A stretch of 64,000 nucleotides of DNA from Candidatus Scalindua sp. SCAELEC01. GTDB lineage: Bacteria > Planctomycetota > Brocadiia > Brocadiales > Scalinduaceae. Of this stretch, positions 33,260 to 41,891 are shown piece by piece. A program made the position numbers and the translations under genes. The notes below the pieces were generated by a model, which was not told the DNA's origin, did no database searches, and saw only the letters and a program-made list of their open reading frames with translations. The DNA is taken from positions 90,168 through 154,167 of the forward strand of contig SHMT01000006.1 of the NCBI GenBank assembly GCA_004282745.1. The letters run 5' to 3'. Every line of letters starts with the position of its first letter. Position 1 is the first letter of the stretch.

Positions 33260-35914
33260 ATGAAGACAGATGAGATAAGAAAAAGATATTTGAGCTTTTT
33301 TGAAAGAAAAGGACATACAATCCTTCCCAGTGATTCACTCGTCCCGGAAGATGATCCCACGCTCCTCTTTACCGGTGCCGGAATGAACCAGTTTAAGGAT
33401 ATGTTTTTGGGAAAGGGTACCCTTAATATTAAACGGGCAACAACATGTCAAAAATGTCTTAGGACGGGTGATATTGAAAATGTAGGCAGGACACCAAGGC
33501 ATCACACCTTTTTTGAAATGATGGGAAACTTCTCTTTTGGAGAGTATTTTAAGACCGAGGCGATAGAGCTAGCATGGGAATTTATGCTCCAAGAGATGAA
33601 GCTCCAGGAAGAAAAGTTGGTAGTAAGTGTCTTTATTGATGACGATGAATCGTACCAAATTTGGTCAAAGAAAATTGGTGTTCCAAAAGAAAAAATATAT
33701 CGGTTCGATGAGAAAGACAACTTTTGGCCCGCCAGTGCTCCTTCTCAAGGGCCAAACGGCCCCTGCGGTCCTTGTTCTGAAATCTATTATGACCGAGGTC
33801 AAAAAATTGGATGTGGCCGAAAGGAGTGTGCTCCTGATTGTGATTGCGAACGTTTCGTTGAAATTTGGAACCTTGTCTTCACCCAGTTCGATCGAAAAGA
33901 GACAGGCATCCTTGAACCTTTACCCAATAAGAATGTGGATACCGGCATGGGTTTGGAGAGAATGGCCAGCGTAATGCAAGGTGCTGCCACAAATTTTGAA
34001 ATTGATATCTTTCTACCTATTATTCAGAACATCTCTGAGCTCGTTGAAATTCCCTACGATGGTGAAGCAGAAAGCGGCAAAATGATGAATAGGATCGCCG
34101 ATCACATAAGGGCCATCATTTTTTGTATTGCCGATGGTGTCCTCCCAAGTAACGAAGGGAGGGGATACATTGAAAGGAGGCTGCTAAGAAGAGCCGTACG
34201 TGATGGCCTAAATTTAGGAAAGGAAGGGAGCTTTCTTTATAAACTAGTTCCAATCGTTGCTGAAGTGATGCAGGCGCAATACCCCGATATTAAGAACCGT
34301 CGTGAAAATATCGCGAGGATCATAAAGAACGAGGAAGAGCGGTTTCGTGAAACTCTCTATTTGGGAAACAAACGATTAGGAGAGTTTATGGATACCCTTC
34401 GCGAGAACAGGCAAAAAGTTTTAACAGGGCCGGAGGCCTTCCTTCTCTACGACACGTATGGTTTTCCCTTTGAAATGACGGAATCAATCTTACGTGAGAA
34501 CAGCCTGGAGATAGATAAATCCGGTTTTGAAAGAGAGATGAACTTGCAGCGACAGAGAGCAAAGGAATCTTCAAACATGAAGGGCAATATTTTTGACGAA
34601 GGTCCTTTGGATAAAATAAAGGAAAATACGAGTGAGACAATTTTTCTCGGTTACAACAATTCAGAAGCTAAGGGAGAAGTGAGAGGGTTGATTGTTGATA
34701 AGCAGTTGGTTTGTTCCGTTGAAATTGGCCAAGACACTCATGTCGTGTTGGACCAAACTCCTTTTTATGGAGAATCGGGAGGTCAACTTGGGGATACGGG
34801 TACAATACAAGCAACAAACGGAGAGATTGAGGTCAAGAATACCCAGGTCATTAATAACCTTATCGTGCATATGGGGACTGTTGTAAAAGGTAAGATTGGG
34901 ACGCATGACAAAGTTGTTTCAAAGATTGACAAAGGGCGAAGGGCCGCAATTCAACGTAATCACACAGCGACACATCTACTTCACCATATCTTGCGTAAGG
35001 TTATTGGACAGCATGCAGAACAGTCTGGCTCTTTAGTTGCGGCCCATAGGCTGCGCTTTGACTTTCACCATTTTGCCGGAGTCAAAAAAGATGAACTTAC
35101 GAGAATCGAAGAGTTAATGAACGAAAAGATTATGGAAAACAGTCAAGTTGCTATACAAGAAATGAGTATTAATGACGCAAAAACGGTGGGGGCGGTAGCG
35201 TTATTCGGTGAAAAATATGGTGAGAGTGTGAGAGTCGTCGATATTGGAGGTTTTAGCAGGGAACTCTGCGGGGGCACACATGTGGTTTCAACGGGCGAAA
35301 TAGGCCTGTTTAAGATTATCCATGAATCTTCTGTGGCAGCGGGAATACGGAGAATAGAAGCGGTGACAGGCCAATTTGCAATGGCGAGAACAAAACAGAA
35401 AGAGGAGATTCTGGGAAGGTTGTGCCGTATTCTTGATACTCCTGAAAATTCCGTCATTGAGCGTGCGGAAGAGCTGATACAACAGGTAAAAGAGTTTAAA
35501 AAAGAGTCGCAAAAAACAAAAAAGGAGAGCGCTCAGGAAAATATTTCCAATATCATCGCTCATGCAAAAAAAATTGAAGGCGTAAGTATCGTGACAGAGA
35601 TGGTGGAGGGTGTTGACAAAGAGGGCTTAAGGCGAGTTGTGGACGTGCTGAAGAAAAATTTGCATTCGGTAGCTATTGTTTTAGGTGCTGTCGATGAGGG
35701 GCGTGTTACCTTGGTGACAGCTTTCAGCAACGATTTGGTTGAATCGGGTCTGCATGCTGGTAATCTCGCCAAAGAGATTGCGAAAATTGTTGGTGGGGGG
35801 GGAGGAGGAAGGGCTGATATGGCTCAAGCTGGTGGCCGATTTCCCAAAAAGGTAGACGAGGCTTTTGCTTTTGCTTTTACCTTTTTACACAACGCCATTA
35901 AAGAGAACCGATGA
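33260..35914 (+). CDS. alaS: Alanyl-tRNA synthetase
   Basis: An 884-residue full-length synthetase. Class II core: RYLSFFERKGHTILPSDSLVPEDDPTLLFTGAGMNQFK, MGNFSFGEYFK and GLERMASVMQG (motif 3). The editing domain has HTATHLLHHIL (zinc site, about 570) and CGGTHV (about 672). The C-terminal C-Ala domain ends with GGGGGGRADMAQAGG. A Shine-Dalgarno-like AGAGG is upstream of ATG 33260. Single gene, followed by the rpmF-plsX-fab cluster with its own promoter. Confidence 0.98.
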   Translation: MKTDEIRKRYLSFFERKGHTILPSDSLVPEDDPTLLFTGAGMNQFKDMFLGKGTLNIKRATTCQKCLRTGDIENVGRTPRHHTFFEMMGNFSFGEYFKTEAIELAWEFMLQEMKLQEEKLVVSVFIDDDESYQIWSKKIGVPKEKIYRFDEKDNFWPASAPSQGPNGPCGPCSEIYYDRGQKIGCGRKECAPDCDCERFVEIWNLVFTQFDRKETGILEPLPNKNVDTGMGLERMASVMQGAATNFEIDIFLPIIQNISELVEIPYDGEAESGKMMNRIADHIRAIIFCIADGVLPSNEGRGYIERRLLRRAVRDGLNLGKEGSFLYKLVPIVAEVMQAQYPDIKNRRENIARIIKNEEERFRETLYLGNKRLGEFMDTLRENRQKVLTGPEAFLLYDTYGFPFEMTESILRENSLEIDKSGFEREMNLQRQRAKESSNMKGNIFDEGPLDKIKENTSETIFLGYNNSEAKGEVRGLIVDKQLVCSVEIGQDTHVVLDQTPFYGESGGQLGDTGTIQATNGEIEVKNTQVINNLIVHMGTVVKGKIGTHDKVVSKIDKGRRAAIQRNHTATHLLHHILRKVIGQHAEQSGSLVAAHRLRFDFHHFAGVKKDELTRIEELMNEKIMENSQVAIQEMSINDAKTVGAVALFGEKYGESVRVVDIGGFSRELCGGTHVVSTGEIGLFKIIHESSVAAGIRRIEAVTGQFAMARTKQKEEILGRLCRILDTPENSVIERAEELIQQVKEFKKESQKTKKESAQENISNIIAHAKKIEGVSIVTEMVEGVDKEGLRRVVDVLKKNLHSVAIVLGAVDEGRVTLVTAFSNDLVESGLHAGNLAKEIAKIVGGGGGGRADMAQAGGRFPKKVDEAFAFAFTFLHNAIKENR

Positions 35915-35934
35915 GCGTTGTACCGTTTTTTTGC

Positions 35935-35963
35935 TTGACAAGAATAAGGGACAAATATACAAT
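35935..35963 (+). promoter_or_regulatory. Strong predicted sigma70 promoter for rpmF-plsX-fabH
   Basis: TTGACA (35935-35940), 17-base spacer, TACAAT (35958-35963). A transcript starting near 35970 would have a leader of about 170 bases before rpmF, containing the long hairpin at 36018-36108. Confidence 0.75.
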
Positions 35964-36017
35964 ACGCTTTTTCATGTGAGATACATGTAACTTTCTAATA
36001 TTTAAAGGGATAGGTAG

Positions 36018-36108
36018 AAAAAGGGAAGAATAAGAAAGTAATGGGAGGCTCGGTGATTATGGAGATAATTCCTAACAATTTCCCTTTCTTTCTTTTTCTT
36101 CCCTTTTC
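36018..36108 (+). promoter_or_regulatory. Long hairpin in the rpmF leader
   Basis: AAAAGGGAAGAATAAGAAAG (36019-36038) pairs with CTTTCTTTTTCTTCCCTTTT (36088-36107): 19 of 20 pairs, closing a 49-base loop. It lies between the predicted promoter and the rpmF ATG (36141), so it is in the mRNA leader. Possible autogenous or RNase-related control; no terminator-like T-run follows directly. Confidence 0.5.
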
Positions 36109-36140
36109 ATTTGGCAATCCTAATAATCGAGTTATTAAAA

Positions 36141-36371
36141 ATGGCTAATCCGAAAAGGAAACATTCTAGTACGAGGACAAGAAAAAGGCGTTCGCACGAT
36201 GCGTTGACGCCTCCGAATATTCCAAGCTTTGACTCTACAAAAAAGGCTTCAGGTTATCAAACAAACAAGTTTATTTGTCCAAATTGTAAACAAATAAAGT
36301 TGCCACATACAGTCTGCCACAACTGTGGCCATTACCGCGGTCGTCAAGTGATTGCTATAGAGAGAGTTTGA
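36141..36371 (+). CDS. rpmF: 50S ribosomal protein bL32
   Basis: A 76-residue protein: ANPKRKHSSTRTRKRRSHDAL at the N-terminus and a zinc ribbon CPNCK...CHNCG at the C-terminus. ATG 36141 fixed by the family start MANPKRKHS; the frame upstream (from 36111) is not expected. There is no clear Shine-Dalgarno in front, unlike neighbouring genes. plsX starts 3 bases after its stop. Precedes plsX as in many bacteria, linking translation and lipid synthesis. Confidence 0.96.
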   Translation: MANPKRKHSSTRTRKRRSHDALTPPNIPSFDSTKKASGYQTNKFICPNCKQIKLPHTVCHNCGHYRGRQVIAIERV

Positions 36372-36373
36372 TC

Positions 36374-37390
36374 ATGCGTATTGCTGTAGATGCCATGGGT
36401 GGTGACGCGGCCCCTTCCGCGATTGTACAAGGAGCTGTAGCTGCTGCCAAAATATTTTCCGATCATGAGATAGTGTTGGTGGGTGATAATGATCAAATCC
36501 GTGATGAGTTGAGCAAAGTCGGCTCGCATTCACACAATATTTCTGTTGTGCATGCATCTCAAGTAGTTGGCATGAATGAGTCTGCGACTGTTGCTTTGCG
36601 GAAAAAGATAGATTCTTCAATAACGAGAAGCGTTGAGTTGGTAGCGAAAAACAAGGCAGATGCAATGGTGAGTGCGGGTAATACTGGTGCAACGGTTGCA
36701 GCAGCGGCCATGTTTTTGCGTACCCTGGAAGGGGTAAAACGTCCTGGTATAGCTGTCTCGATTCCTACTCTTCATGGTGGGTGTCTTGTAATTGATGCTG
36801 GTGCGAATATCAAATGTAAGCCAATCCATTTATTGCAAAACGCGATAATGGCTTCGATCTTTTGCAAATGTATCTTAGATATTGAAAAGCCAAAGGTTGG
36901 TCTGTTAAATATCGGCGAGGAGGATGCGAAAGGTAATGATCTCGTTAAAGAGACATATTCGCTCCTTTCCAATTCTCATTTGAATTTTATGGGAAATGCC
37001 GAAGGTCGCGACGTTTTTGATGGAAATTTTGATATAGTGGTTTGCGAAGGCTTTATCGGCAATATTTTGTTAAAATTTGCTGAAGGGCTCTCTATTAGCC
37101 TCTTGTCCGCGTTTGTATCTAAAGCGAAAAAGCGCCTTTTGTCTAAAATTGGAGTCTGGCTCTGTAAGCCGGCGCTAAAACATCTCGTCAGTAGCATGGA
37201 CTATTCCGAATATGGAGGAGTGCCGCTCCTTGGTGTTGATGGAATATGTATTATTGCACATGGCAGATCAGATTCAAAAGCAATTCAAAATGCAATAAGA
37301 GAAGCGATACAGTTTAGGAAATATCAAGTAAACAAGCATATTATTTCTGAGCTTGAATATTCCAACTCTTCTCTTGCGACTACAACTTAA
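36374..37390 (+). CDS. plsX: Phosphate acyltransferase PlsX
   Basis: A 338-residue protein: RIAVDAMGGDAAPSAIV at the start, VSAGNTGATVAAA, LIDAGAN, NIGEEDAKGNDLVKE and VVCEGFIGNILLKFAEG later. It converts acyl-ACP to acyl phosphate for phospholipid synthesis. ATG 36374 follows the rpmF stop by 2 bases; TTG 36368 is less likely. Full length. Confidence 0.97.
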   Translation: MRIAVDAMGGDAAPSAIVQGAVAAAKIFSDHEIVLVGDNDQIRDELSKVGSHSHNISVVHASQVVGMNESATVALRKKIDSSITRSVELVAKNKADAMVSAGNTGATVAAAAMFLRTLEGVKRPGIAVSIPTLHGGCLVIDAGANIKCKPIHLLQNAIMASIFCKCILDIEKPKVGLLNIGEEDAKGNDLVKETYSLLSNSHLNFMGNAEGRDVFDGNFDIVVCEGFIGNILLKFAEGLSISLLSAFVSKAKKRLLSKIGVWLCKPALKHLVSSMDYSEYGGVPLLGVDGICIIAHGRSDSKAIQNAIREAIQFRKYQVNKHIISELEYSNSSLATTT

Positions 37391-37421
37391 AATAATTGCC
37401 TAATCTTAATTAGGAAGGTTA

Positions 37422-38411
37422 ATGGGAAAAGTATGTAATGCTGCAATCACGGGGTTAGGATCTTTTTTGCCCGAAAAAGTTCTCTCCAATGATGATTTGT
37501 TGAAGATGGTTAATACAAGTGATGAATGGATCACTAAGCGTACGGGGATTAAGGAAAGACGTATTGTTGATAGTGGCACTGCAACTTCAGACCTGGCGGT
37601 TGAGGCGTCACTGCGTGCGCTAGATGACGCGAAGGTGCTACCTTCCGAATTGGATCTTATAGTGACCTCGACCATTACACCAGATTGTCTGTTCCCATCC
37701 ACTTCTTGTTTTGTGCAAGATAGAATCGGTGCAACTAAAGCGGGAGCCTTTGATATATTAGCCGCTTGTGCGGGGTTTATCTATGCATTGTCCATTGCGA
37801 AAAATTTTATTGTTTCTGGAACAAGAGACACTGTTTTGGTTGTTGGTGCGGAGTGTTTGTCAAAGGTTACAGACTACACAGATAGGACAACGTGTGTTCT
37901 TTTTGGTGATGGAGCTGGTGCGGCTGTCGTTCAAAAAAGTAAAGGTAGGCGTGAAATAGTTAAAACTCTTTTAGGTGCTGATGGTAGCCAGGCAGATCTG
38001 TTAATGCTTCCCGCGGGCGGCTCCCGGTTGCCCGCATCCCACGAAACTGTTGATTCTCGCTCCCACTATATTAAGCTCAAGGGAAAAGTGTTGTTTAAGC
38101 TTGCCGTTACTAACATGGTAGAAGTGATATTAAAGTCGGTTAAAGAGAATAATATAACTATCCAAGATGTAGATCTGATTATCCCCCATCAAAGTAATAT
38201 TAGGATCATTGAGGCTGCAATGGAAAGGCTCAGTCTGCCAAAGGAAAAGGCTTATGTCAATATTGATAGATTTGGTAATACTTCATCTGCGTCAATTCCC
38301 ATAGCAATGGATGAAATCGATAAAAATAATTTACTAAAACCGGGAAGTACTGTGCTTTTGGTGGCTTTTGGTGGTGGGCTAACGTGGAGTTCTTCCATCA
38401 TTAAGTGGTAG
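37422..38411 (+). CDS. fabH: 3-oxoacyl-ACP synthase III
   Basis: A 329-residue condensing enzyme that starts fatty-acid synthesis with acetyl-CoA and malonyl-ACP. Catalytic Cys in DILAACAGFIYAL (about 114), His in LIIPHQSNIRI (about 254) and Asn in DRFGNTSSAS (about 284). Full length. It is 31 bases after plsX. The usual fabD and fabG do not follow; the next gene, acpP, is 331 bases away. Confidence 0.97.
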   Translation: MGKVCNAAITGLGSFLPEKVLSNDDLLKMVNTSDEWITKRTGIKERRIVDSGTATSDLAVEASLRALDDAKVLPSELDLIVTSTITPDCLFPSTSCFVQDRIGATKAGAFDILAACAGFIYALSIAKNFIVSGTRDTVLVVGAECLSKVTDYTDRTTCVLFGDGAGAAVVQKSKGRREIVKTLLGADGSQADLLMLPAGGSRLPASHETVDSRSHYIKLKGKVLFKLAVTNMVEVILKSVKENNITIQDVDLIIPHQSNIRIIEAAMERLSLPKEKAYVNIDRFGNTSSASIPIAMDEIDKNNLLKPGSTVLLVAFGGGLTWSSSIIKW

Positions 38412-38660
38412 AGGCGAGGTTGCTGTTATACAAATGGGAGGTGTCACGGATTCTGTTTATGGGTGTTTGTGGTTAGAAGAATAAGTGACACTTATTATTT
38501 GCAAGGATTGTTTTGTGAATAGCATTCAAGAAGCTGCTTGTCGTGGGGGGCTCCTTGATCGCTGGTTTGCGTCGCCTATGTTGCCATATTAGCTTGTGAA
38601 AATGTTAGTGTTACATTTCTGAATTGATGTATAGAACAAGTAATAAGCAATTGCGAAAAA

Positions 38661-38690
38661 TTGAAAAACAGAGATTTATAAAGATATACT
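38661..38690 (+). promoter_or_regulatory. Possible promoter for acpP-fabF
   Basis: TTGAAA (38661-38666), 18-base spacer, TATACT (38685-38690), about 50 bases before acpP. The gap 38412-38742 holds this and two very short frames near 38433-38484 and 38516-38593 that are probably chance. Confidence 0.5.
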
Positions 38691-38742
38691 TTTATCGTCA
38701 CAGTTTGAAACTTCAGAAAATTTGACTTAAGGAGGGATAACC

Positions 38743-38988
38743 TTGTCCACACAGGAAGGATCAGTAGAGGAGAGAGTAAAAGAGATAATAAAAAAACAGA
38801 TGGATATCAGTAAGGAACAGGTGACTCTGGCAACATCATTTGTCAATGATTTGGGGGCTGATTCGCTTGATACCGTAGAGCTTGTTATGGAGTTTGAGGA
38901 TGCATTCAACATTAATATCCCAGACGAAGAAGCGGAAAAAATTCAAACGGTTGGGGATGCCGTTAAATATATTGAGGAGCACAAGTAA
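38743..38988 (+). CDS. acpP: Acyl carrier protein
   Basis: An 81-residue acidic four-helix protein carrying the 4'-phosphopantetheine on Ser of [11 protein letters not shown] (about 41). The start is TTG 38743, with GGAGGG 6 bases upstream and no ATG near, an uncommon start for acpP. fabF follows after 5 bases. Confidence 0.96.
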   Translation: MSTQEGSVEERVKEIIKKQMDISKEQVTLATSFVNDLGADSLDTVELVMEFEDAFNINIPDEEAEKIQTVGDAVKYIEEHK

Positions 38989-38993
38989 CGGCA

Positions 38994-40238
38994 ATGGAGC
39001 GTAGGGTAGTAATTACAGGCCTTGGCGCGATAACGCCTTTAGGCCAAGATAAGAAAGAGCTATGGTCAGCCCTTTGTAATGGGAAAAGCGGGATCGGTTA
39101 TGTGACAGCTTTTGACACATCAGAACATGAAGTACGTATTGCTGGTGAGATAAAGGATTTTGATCCAGGTAAATGGTTTACTGTTAAACAAGCGCGTAGG
39201 CTTGATAGGTTCTCCCAATTTGCCGCCGCCGCAGCAAGTCTTGCTGTTGAGGATTCTGGAATAGATTTTGACAAGGCGGATCGCAACAGGGCGGGTACGA
39301 TTATTGGTACCGGCATAGGGGGCATTCTTGAAATAGAGGCACAGCACAAGATCCTGCTTTCAAAAGGTCCATCTCGGGTCTCCCCGTTTATGATTCCTAA
39401 GCTCATGGCTAATGCTGCACCTGGGCAGATAGCGATACAGTTCGATATTCGTGCTACCAACTTTTCCATTATTACTGCATGTGCTTCTGGAACACATGCT
39501 ATAGCCGAAGCTTTCCGAACTATCCAAATCGGAAAAACTGACGTAATGGTTACTGGTGGAACTGAGGCAACAATCACTCCCCTCTGTATGGGCGCCTTTC
39601 AAAACATGAAAGCGCTATCCAAACAAAACGATAATCCACAGAAGGCAAGCAGGCCATTTGATAAAGAGAGAGACGGGTTTGTTATTTCAGAAGGTTCCGG
39701 TATCGTCGTATTAGAAGAGCTAGAATTTGCAAAAAAGAGAAATGCACATATTTATGCGGAGATTCTTGGGTACGCAATGAGTGATGATGCATTCCATATC
39801 GCGGCACCTCACCCTAAGGGTAATGGTGCTTATATAGCAATGCAAAATGCCTTAAGCGACGCAAAACTGAATCGGGAACAGATATCTTATATCAATGCTC
39901 ACGCAACCTCTACACCAATGGGAGACGAAATCGAAGTCGATGCTATCAAGCGAGTTTTCGGTGATTATACAAAAAACTTATCAGTTAGTTCTACGAAATC
40001 AATGCTCGGTCACCAACTCGGTGCTGCAGGTGGTACCGAAACGTTAATATCTGCCTTGATACTGGAAAATGACATTATCCCACCCACGATTAATTATGAA
40101 AACCCCGATCCCGTCTGTTGCGGAGTAGATTTTGTCCCAAATGAGGCGAAAGAGAAGAAGGTTGAATATATTATGTCTAACTCCTTTGGTTTTGGAGGAC
40201 ACAATATCAGCATTATCTTAGGGAAGTTTTCAAAGTAA
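38994..40238 (+). CDS. fabF: 3-oxoacyl-ACP synthase II
   Basis: A 414-residue elongating ketosynthase: start RRVVITGLGAITPLG, catalytic Cys in ITACASGTHAI (about 165), His in INAHATSTPMGD (about 305) and His in SMLGHQLGAAGG (about 342). Full length. Translationally close to acpP (5 bases). Confidence 0.98.
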   Translation: MERRVVITGLGAITPLGQDKKELWSALCNGKSGIGYVTAFDTSEHEVRIAGEIKDFDPGKWFTVKQARRLDRFSQFAAAAASLAVEDSGIDFDKADRNRAGTIIGTGIGGILEIEAQHKILLSKGPSRVSPFMIPKLMANAAPGQIAIQFDIRATNFSIITACASGTHAIAEAFRTIQIGKTDVMVTGGTEATITPLCMGAFQNMKALSKQNDNPQKASRPFDKERDGFVISEGSGIVVLEELEFAKKRNAHIYAEILGYAMSDDAFHIAAPHPKGNGAYIAMQNALSDAKLNREQISYINAHATSTPMGDEIEVDAIKRVFGDYTKNLSVSSTKSMLGHQLGAAGGTETLISALILENDIIPPTINYENPDPVCCGVDFVPNEAKEKKVEYIMSNSFGFGGHNISIILGKFSK

Positions 40239-40421
40239 ACCGGAAGATGGGGTGTTACTACTATTCACTGGGGCAACAACGTCAATGAACTTTTCATCAA
40301 TTGTTGCACCATTAGCTGTCTGAAAGACAATAGAACTTCCTGACTCTTCTGCATAATCTACGCCAATCACTGCGCCGCCTATAATAACGCCGACTTGGTC
40401 CTTAATGGACAATGATCTCAT
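40230..40421 (-). CDS. Small hypothetical protein
   Basis: A 63-residue frame convergent with fabF and overlapping its stop by 9 bases. The first half is a likely beta-rich hydrophobic sequence (VGVIIGGAVIGVDYAEESG). It begins at ATG 40421, overlapping the end of the next frame upstream by 20 bases. Family unknown; could be phage- or integrated-element-derived given the tRNA and integrase remnant nearby. Confidence 0.4.
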   Translation of the reverse strand: MRSLSIKDQVGVIIGGAVIGVDYAEESGSSIVFQTANGATIDEKFIDVVAPVNSSNTPSSGLL

Positions 40422-40644
40422 TGCATAAATTGAAATACTCAGTCCGCACCATCAATGGTCTTTTCTCTCTCTCTTTAATTTTAATTGGTCCGTTATATTC
40501 TTCTGGTCCATCTGCTCTTTTAGAAGTGACTTCAATGCCCGTTACAGGATTACATTTTTCTAAGAGACTACTAGTTTCCTGTTTTAATGATTCTAATAAA
40601 TCTTTGCTTTCAATTAAATAACTAAGCATTGGTTTTTTAATCAT
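40402..40644 (-). CDS. Small hypothetical protein
   Basis: An 80-residue, mostly charged protein starting at ATG 40644 (GAGG 11 bases and GGGA about 4 bases upstream). Contents such as LIESKDLLESLKQETSS...KEREKRPLMVRTEY look coding. A longer frame to 40734 would overlap the integrase remnant on the other strand. It forms a pair with the 63-residue frame downstream; no function is known. Confidence 0.4.
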   Translation of the reverse strand: MIKKPMLSYLIESKDLLESLKQETSSLLEKCNPVTGIEVTSKRADGPEEYNGPIKIKEREKRPLMVRTEYFNLCNEIIVH

Positions 40645-40709
40645 TCCCAACTCATCCTCACAAAGATATGGCCCAAAGTCGAAGGTTCGATTCCTTACAG
40701 GGCGTATCT

Positions 40710-40937
40710 TTTCAATTACCTCTCCGGCAGACATTCGCTACGAAATTTTCGCAAAATGGAGTAGACATTTACACGATAGCTAAATTATTAGGTCATCAGG
40801 ATATTAATAAGACTCAAAGATATGCGCATTATTGCCCCGATAGTCTGAGTGGTGAGGTAGAAATTTTAGATGTCGACTACAATTTGGCTACATGGGACAG
40901 AAAGAGGGTGTTCCCTGGTACCGCAAATATGTCGTAA
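40710..40937 (+). pseudogene. Remnant of a tyrosine recombinase (integrase), C-terminal end only
   Basis: The frame reads FQLPLRQTFATKFSQNGVD, then TIAKLLGHQDINKTQRYAHY, matching the catalytic end of tyrosine recombinases (arginine box, LGH box, and the Tyr nucleophile in RYAHY). The preceding His-x-x-Arg box is degraded (LPLRQ) and the first two thirds of the protein are missing. It lies 18 bases from a tRNA-Gln gene, the classic integration site, so an island or phage once inserted here. Confidence 0.7.
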
Positions 40938-40955
40938 CCCATTGATATAAAATGG

Positions 40956-41026
40956 CTGGGGAACAAGGATTCGAACCTAGACTAATTGAGTCAGAGTCAA
41001 TCGTGCTACCATTACACTATTCCCCA
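40956..41026 (-). tRNA. tRNA-Gln (anticodon CTG)
   Basis: 71 bases: acceptor TGGGGAA/TTCCCCA, discriminator G, anticodon stem ATTGA/TCAAT with loop CTCTGAC (anticodon CTG, reading CAG), T arm CTAGG-TTCGAAT-CCTTG. The TGGGG start is typical of tRNA-Gln. CCA is not encoded. The integrase remnant is immediately upstream in plus-strand order. Confidence 0.93.
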
Positions 41027-41116
41027 GTAATAGTAATGTATATATATGCCTTTTTGCTCAAGAAACAGTGGTGTTATTTTAATTCATGTAAAATTAATAT
41101 CAATAGAAAAATTCTC

Positions 41117-41887
41117 TTATGTAGATGAGGAGGCGGTATCGGGAGGTTTGCTGCCAATATGGATAGTCACAATCCCAAAGGTTTTCTGGAAAATTTTTAC
41201 CTCTATTAAACCGCACTCTTCCATCTTCCTCTTTAGCTCATCCTTATTTGGAAATGCCAAGACTGAGTTTGGTAAGTAGGAGTACGCATCAAACTTACTT
41301 TTAGAGACAATCTTCCCAATTATCGGTAAAATCTTTCTGAAGTAGAAAAAATATATGCCTCTGAAAATAAAATTTGTTGGTTGTGAAAACTCAAGAATAA
41401 TGACCTTTCCGTTTGGTATAATGACCCTTCCCATCTCTTTAATCCCCGCCATCAAGTCTGTAACGTTTCTTATTCCAAACCCAACGGTAGAAATGTCAAA
41501 AGTATTATCAGGGAATGGTAGTTTTAGAGTATCAGCCTCAATAAGCTTTATTTTATCCGCGATTTGCCTCTTTTCAATCTTCGGTTTTCCGTACCGCAAC
41601 ATATCGTGGCAGTAATCGCTACCGACAACTAACCCGTTTCCATTTAATTGTTGTGAAAATGAGATTGCAAGGTCACCAGTTCCCGTACAAACATCAAGTA
41701 TTTTCATATTTGGTGTCATATCGCTCACTTTTACGGTAAATTTCCTCCAGGACTTATCTCTATTGAGACTCAAAAAAGCGTTAAGAAAATCATATACTCT
41801 TACAATGGAAGAGAACATGCTTTTTATATTGTCTGATCGCTCTTTTTGTGTTTCTTGCTCTGTTAATGGTTGTCTTCCTCTATTCAT
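41117..41887 (-). CDS. ubiE: Demethylmenaquinone / ubiquinone-type C-methyltransferase
   Basis: A 256-residue SAM methyltransferase: IVRVYDFLNAFLSLNRDKSWRKF at the N-terminus, the SAM motif ILDVCTGTGDLAIS (about 65-78), then DTLKLPFPDNTFDISTVGFGIRNV. UbiE/MenG makes menaquinone from demethylmenaquinone. ATG 41887 begins 4 bases after the HD-GYP stop; TTG 41899 in the same frame would overlap it. It is the last gene of the six-gene operon that runs down from 48.0 kb. Confidence 0.92.
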   Translation of the reverse strand: MNRGRQPLTEQETQKERSDNIKSMFSSIVRVYDFLNAFLSLNRDKSWRKFTVKVSDMTPNMKILDVCTGTGDLAISFSQQLNGNGLVVGSDYCHDMLRYGKPKIEKRQIADKIKLIEADTLKLPFPDNTFDISTVGFGIRNVTDLMAGIKEMGRVIIPNGKVIILEFSQPTNFIFRGIYFFYFRKILPIIGKIVSKSKFDAYSYLPNSVLAFPNKDELKRKMEECGLIEVKIFQKTFGIVTIHIGSKPPDTASSST

Positions 41888-41891
41888 TTCT

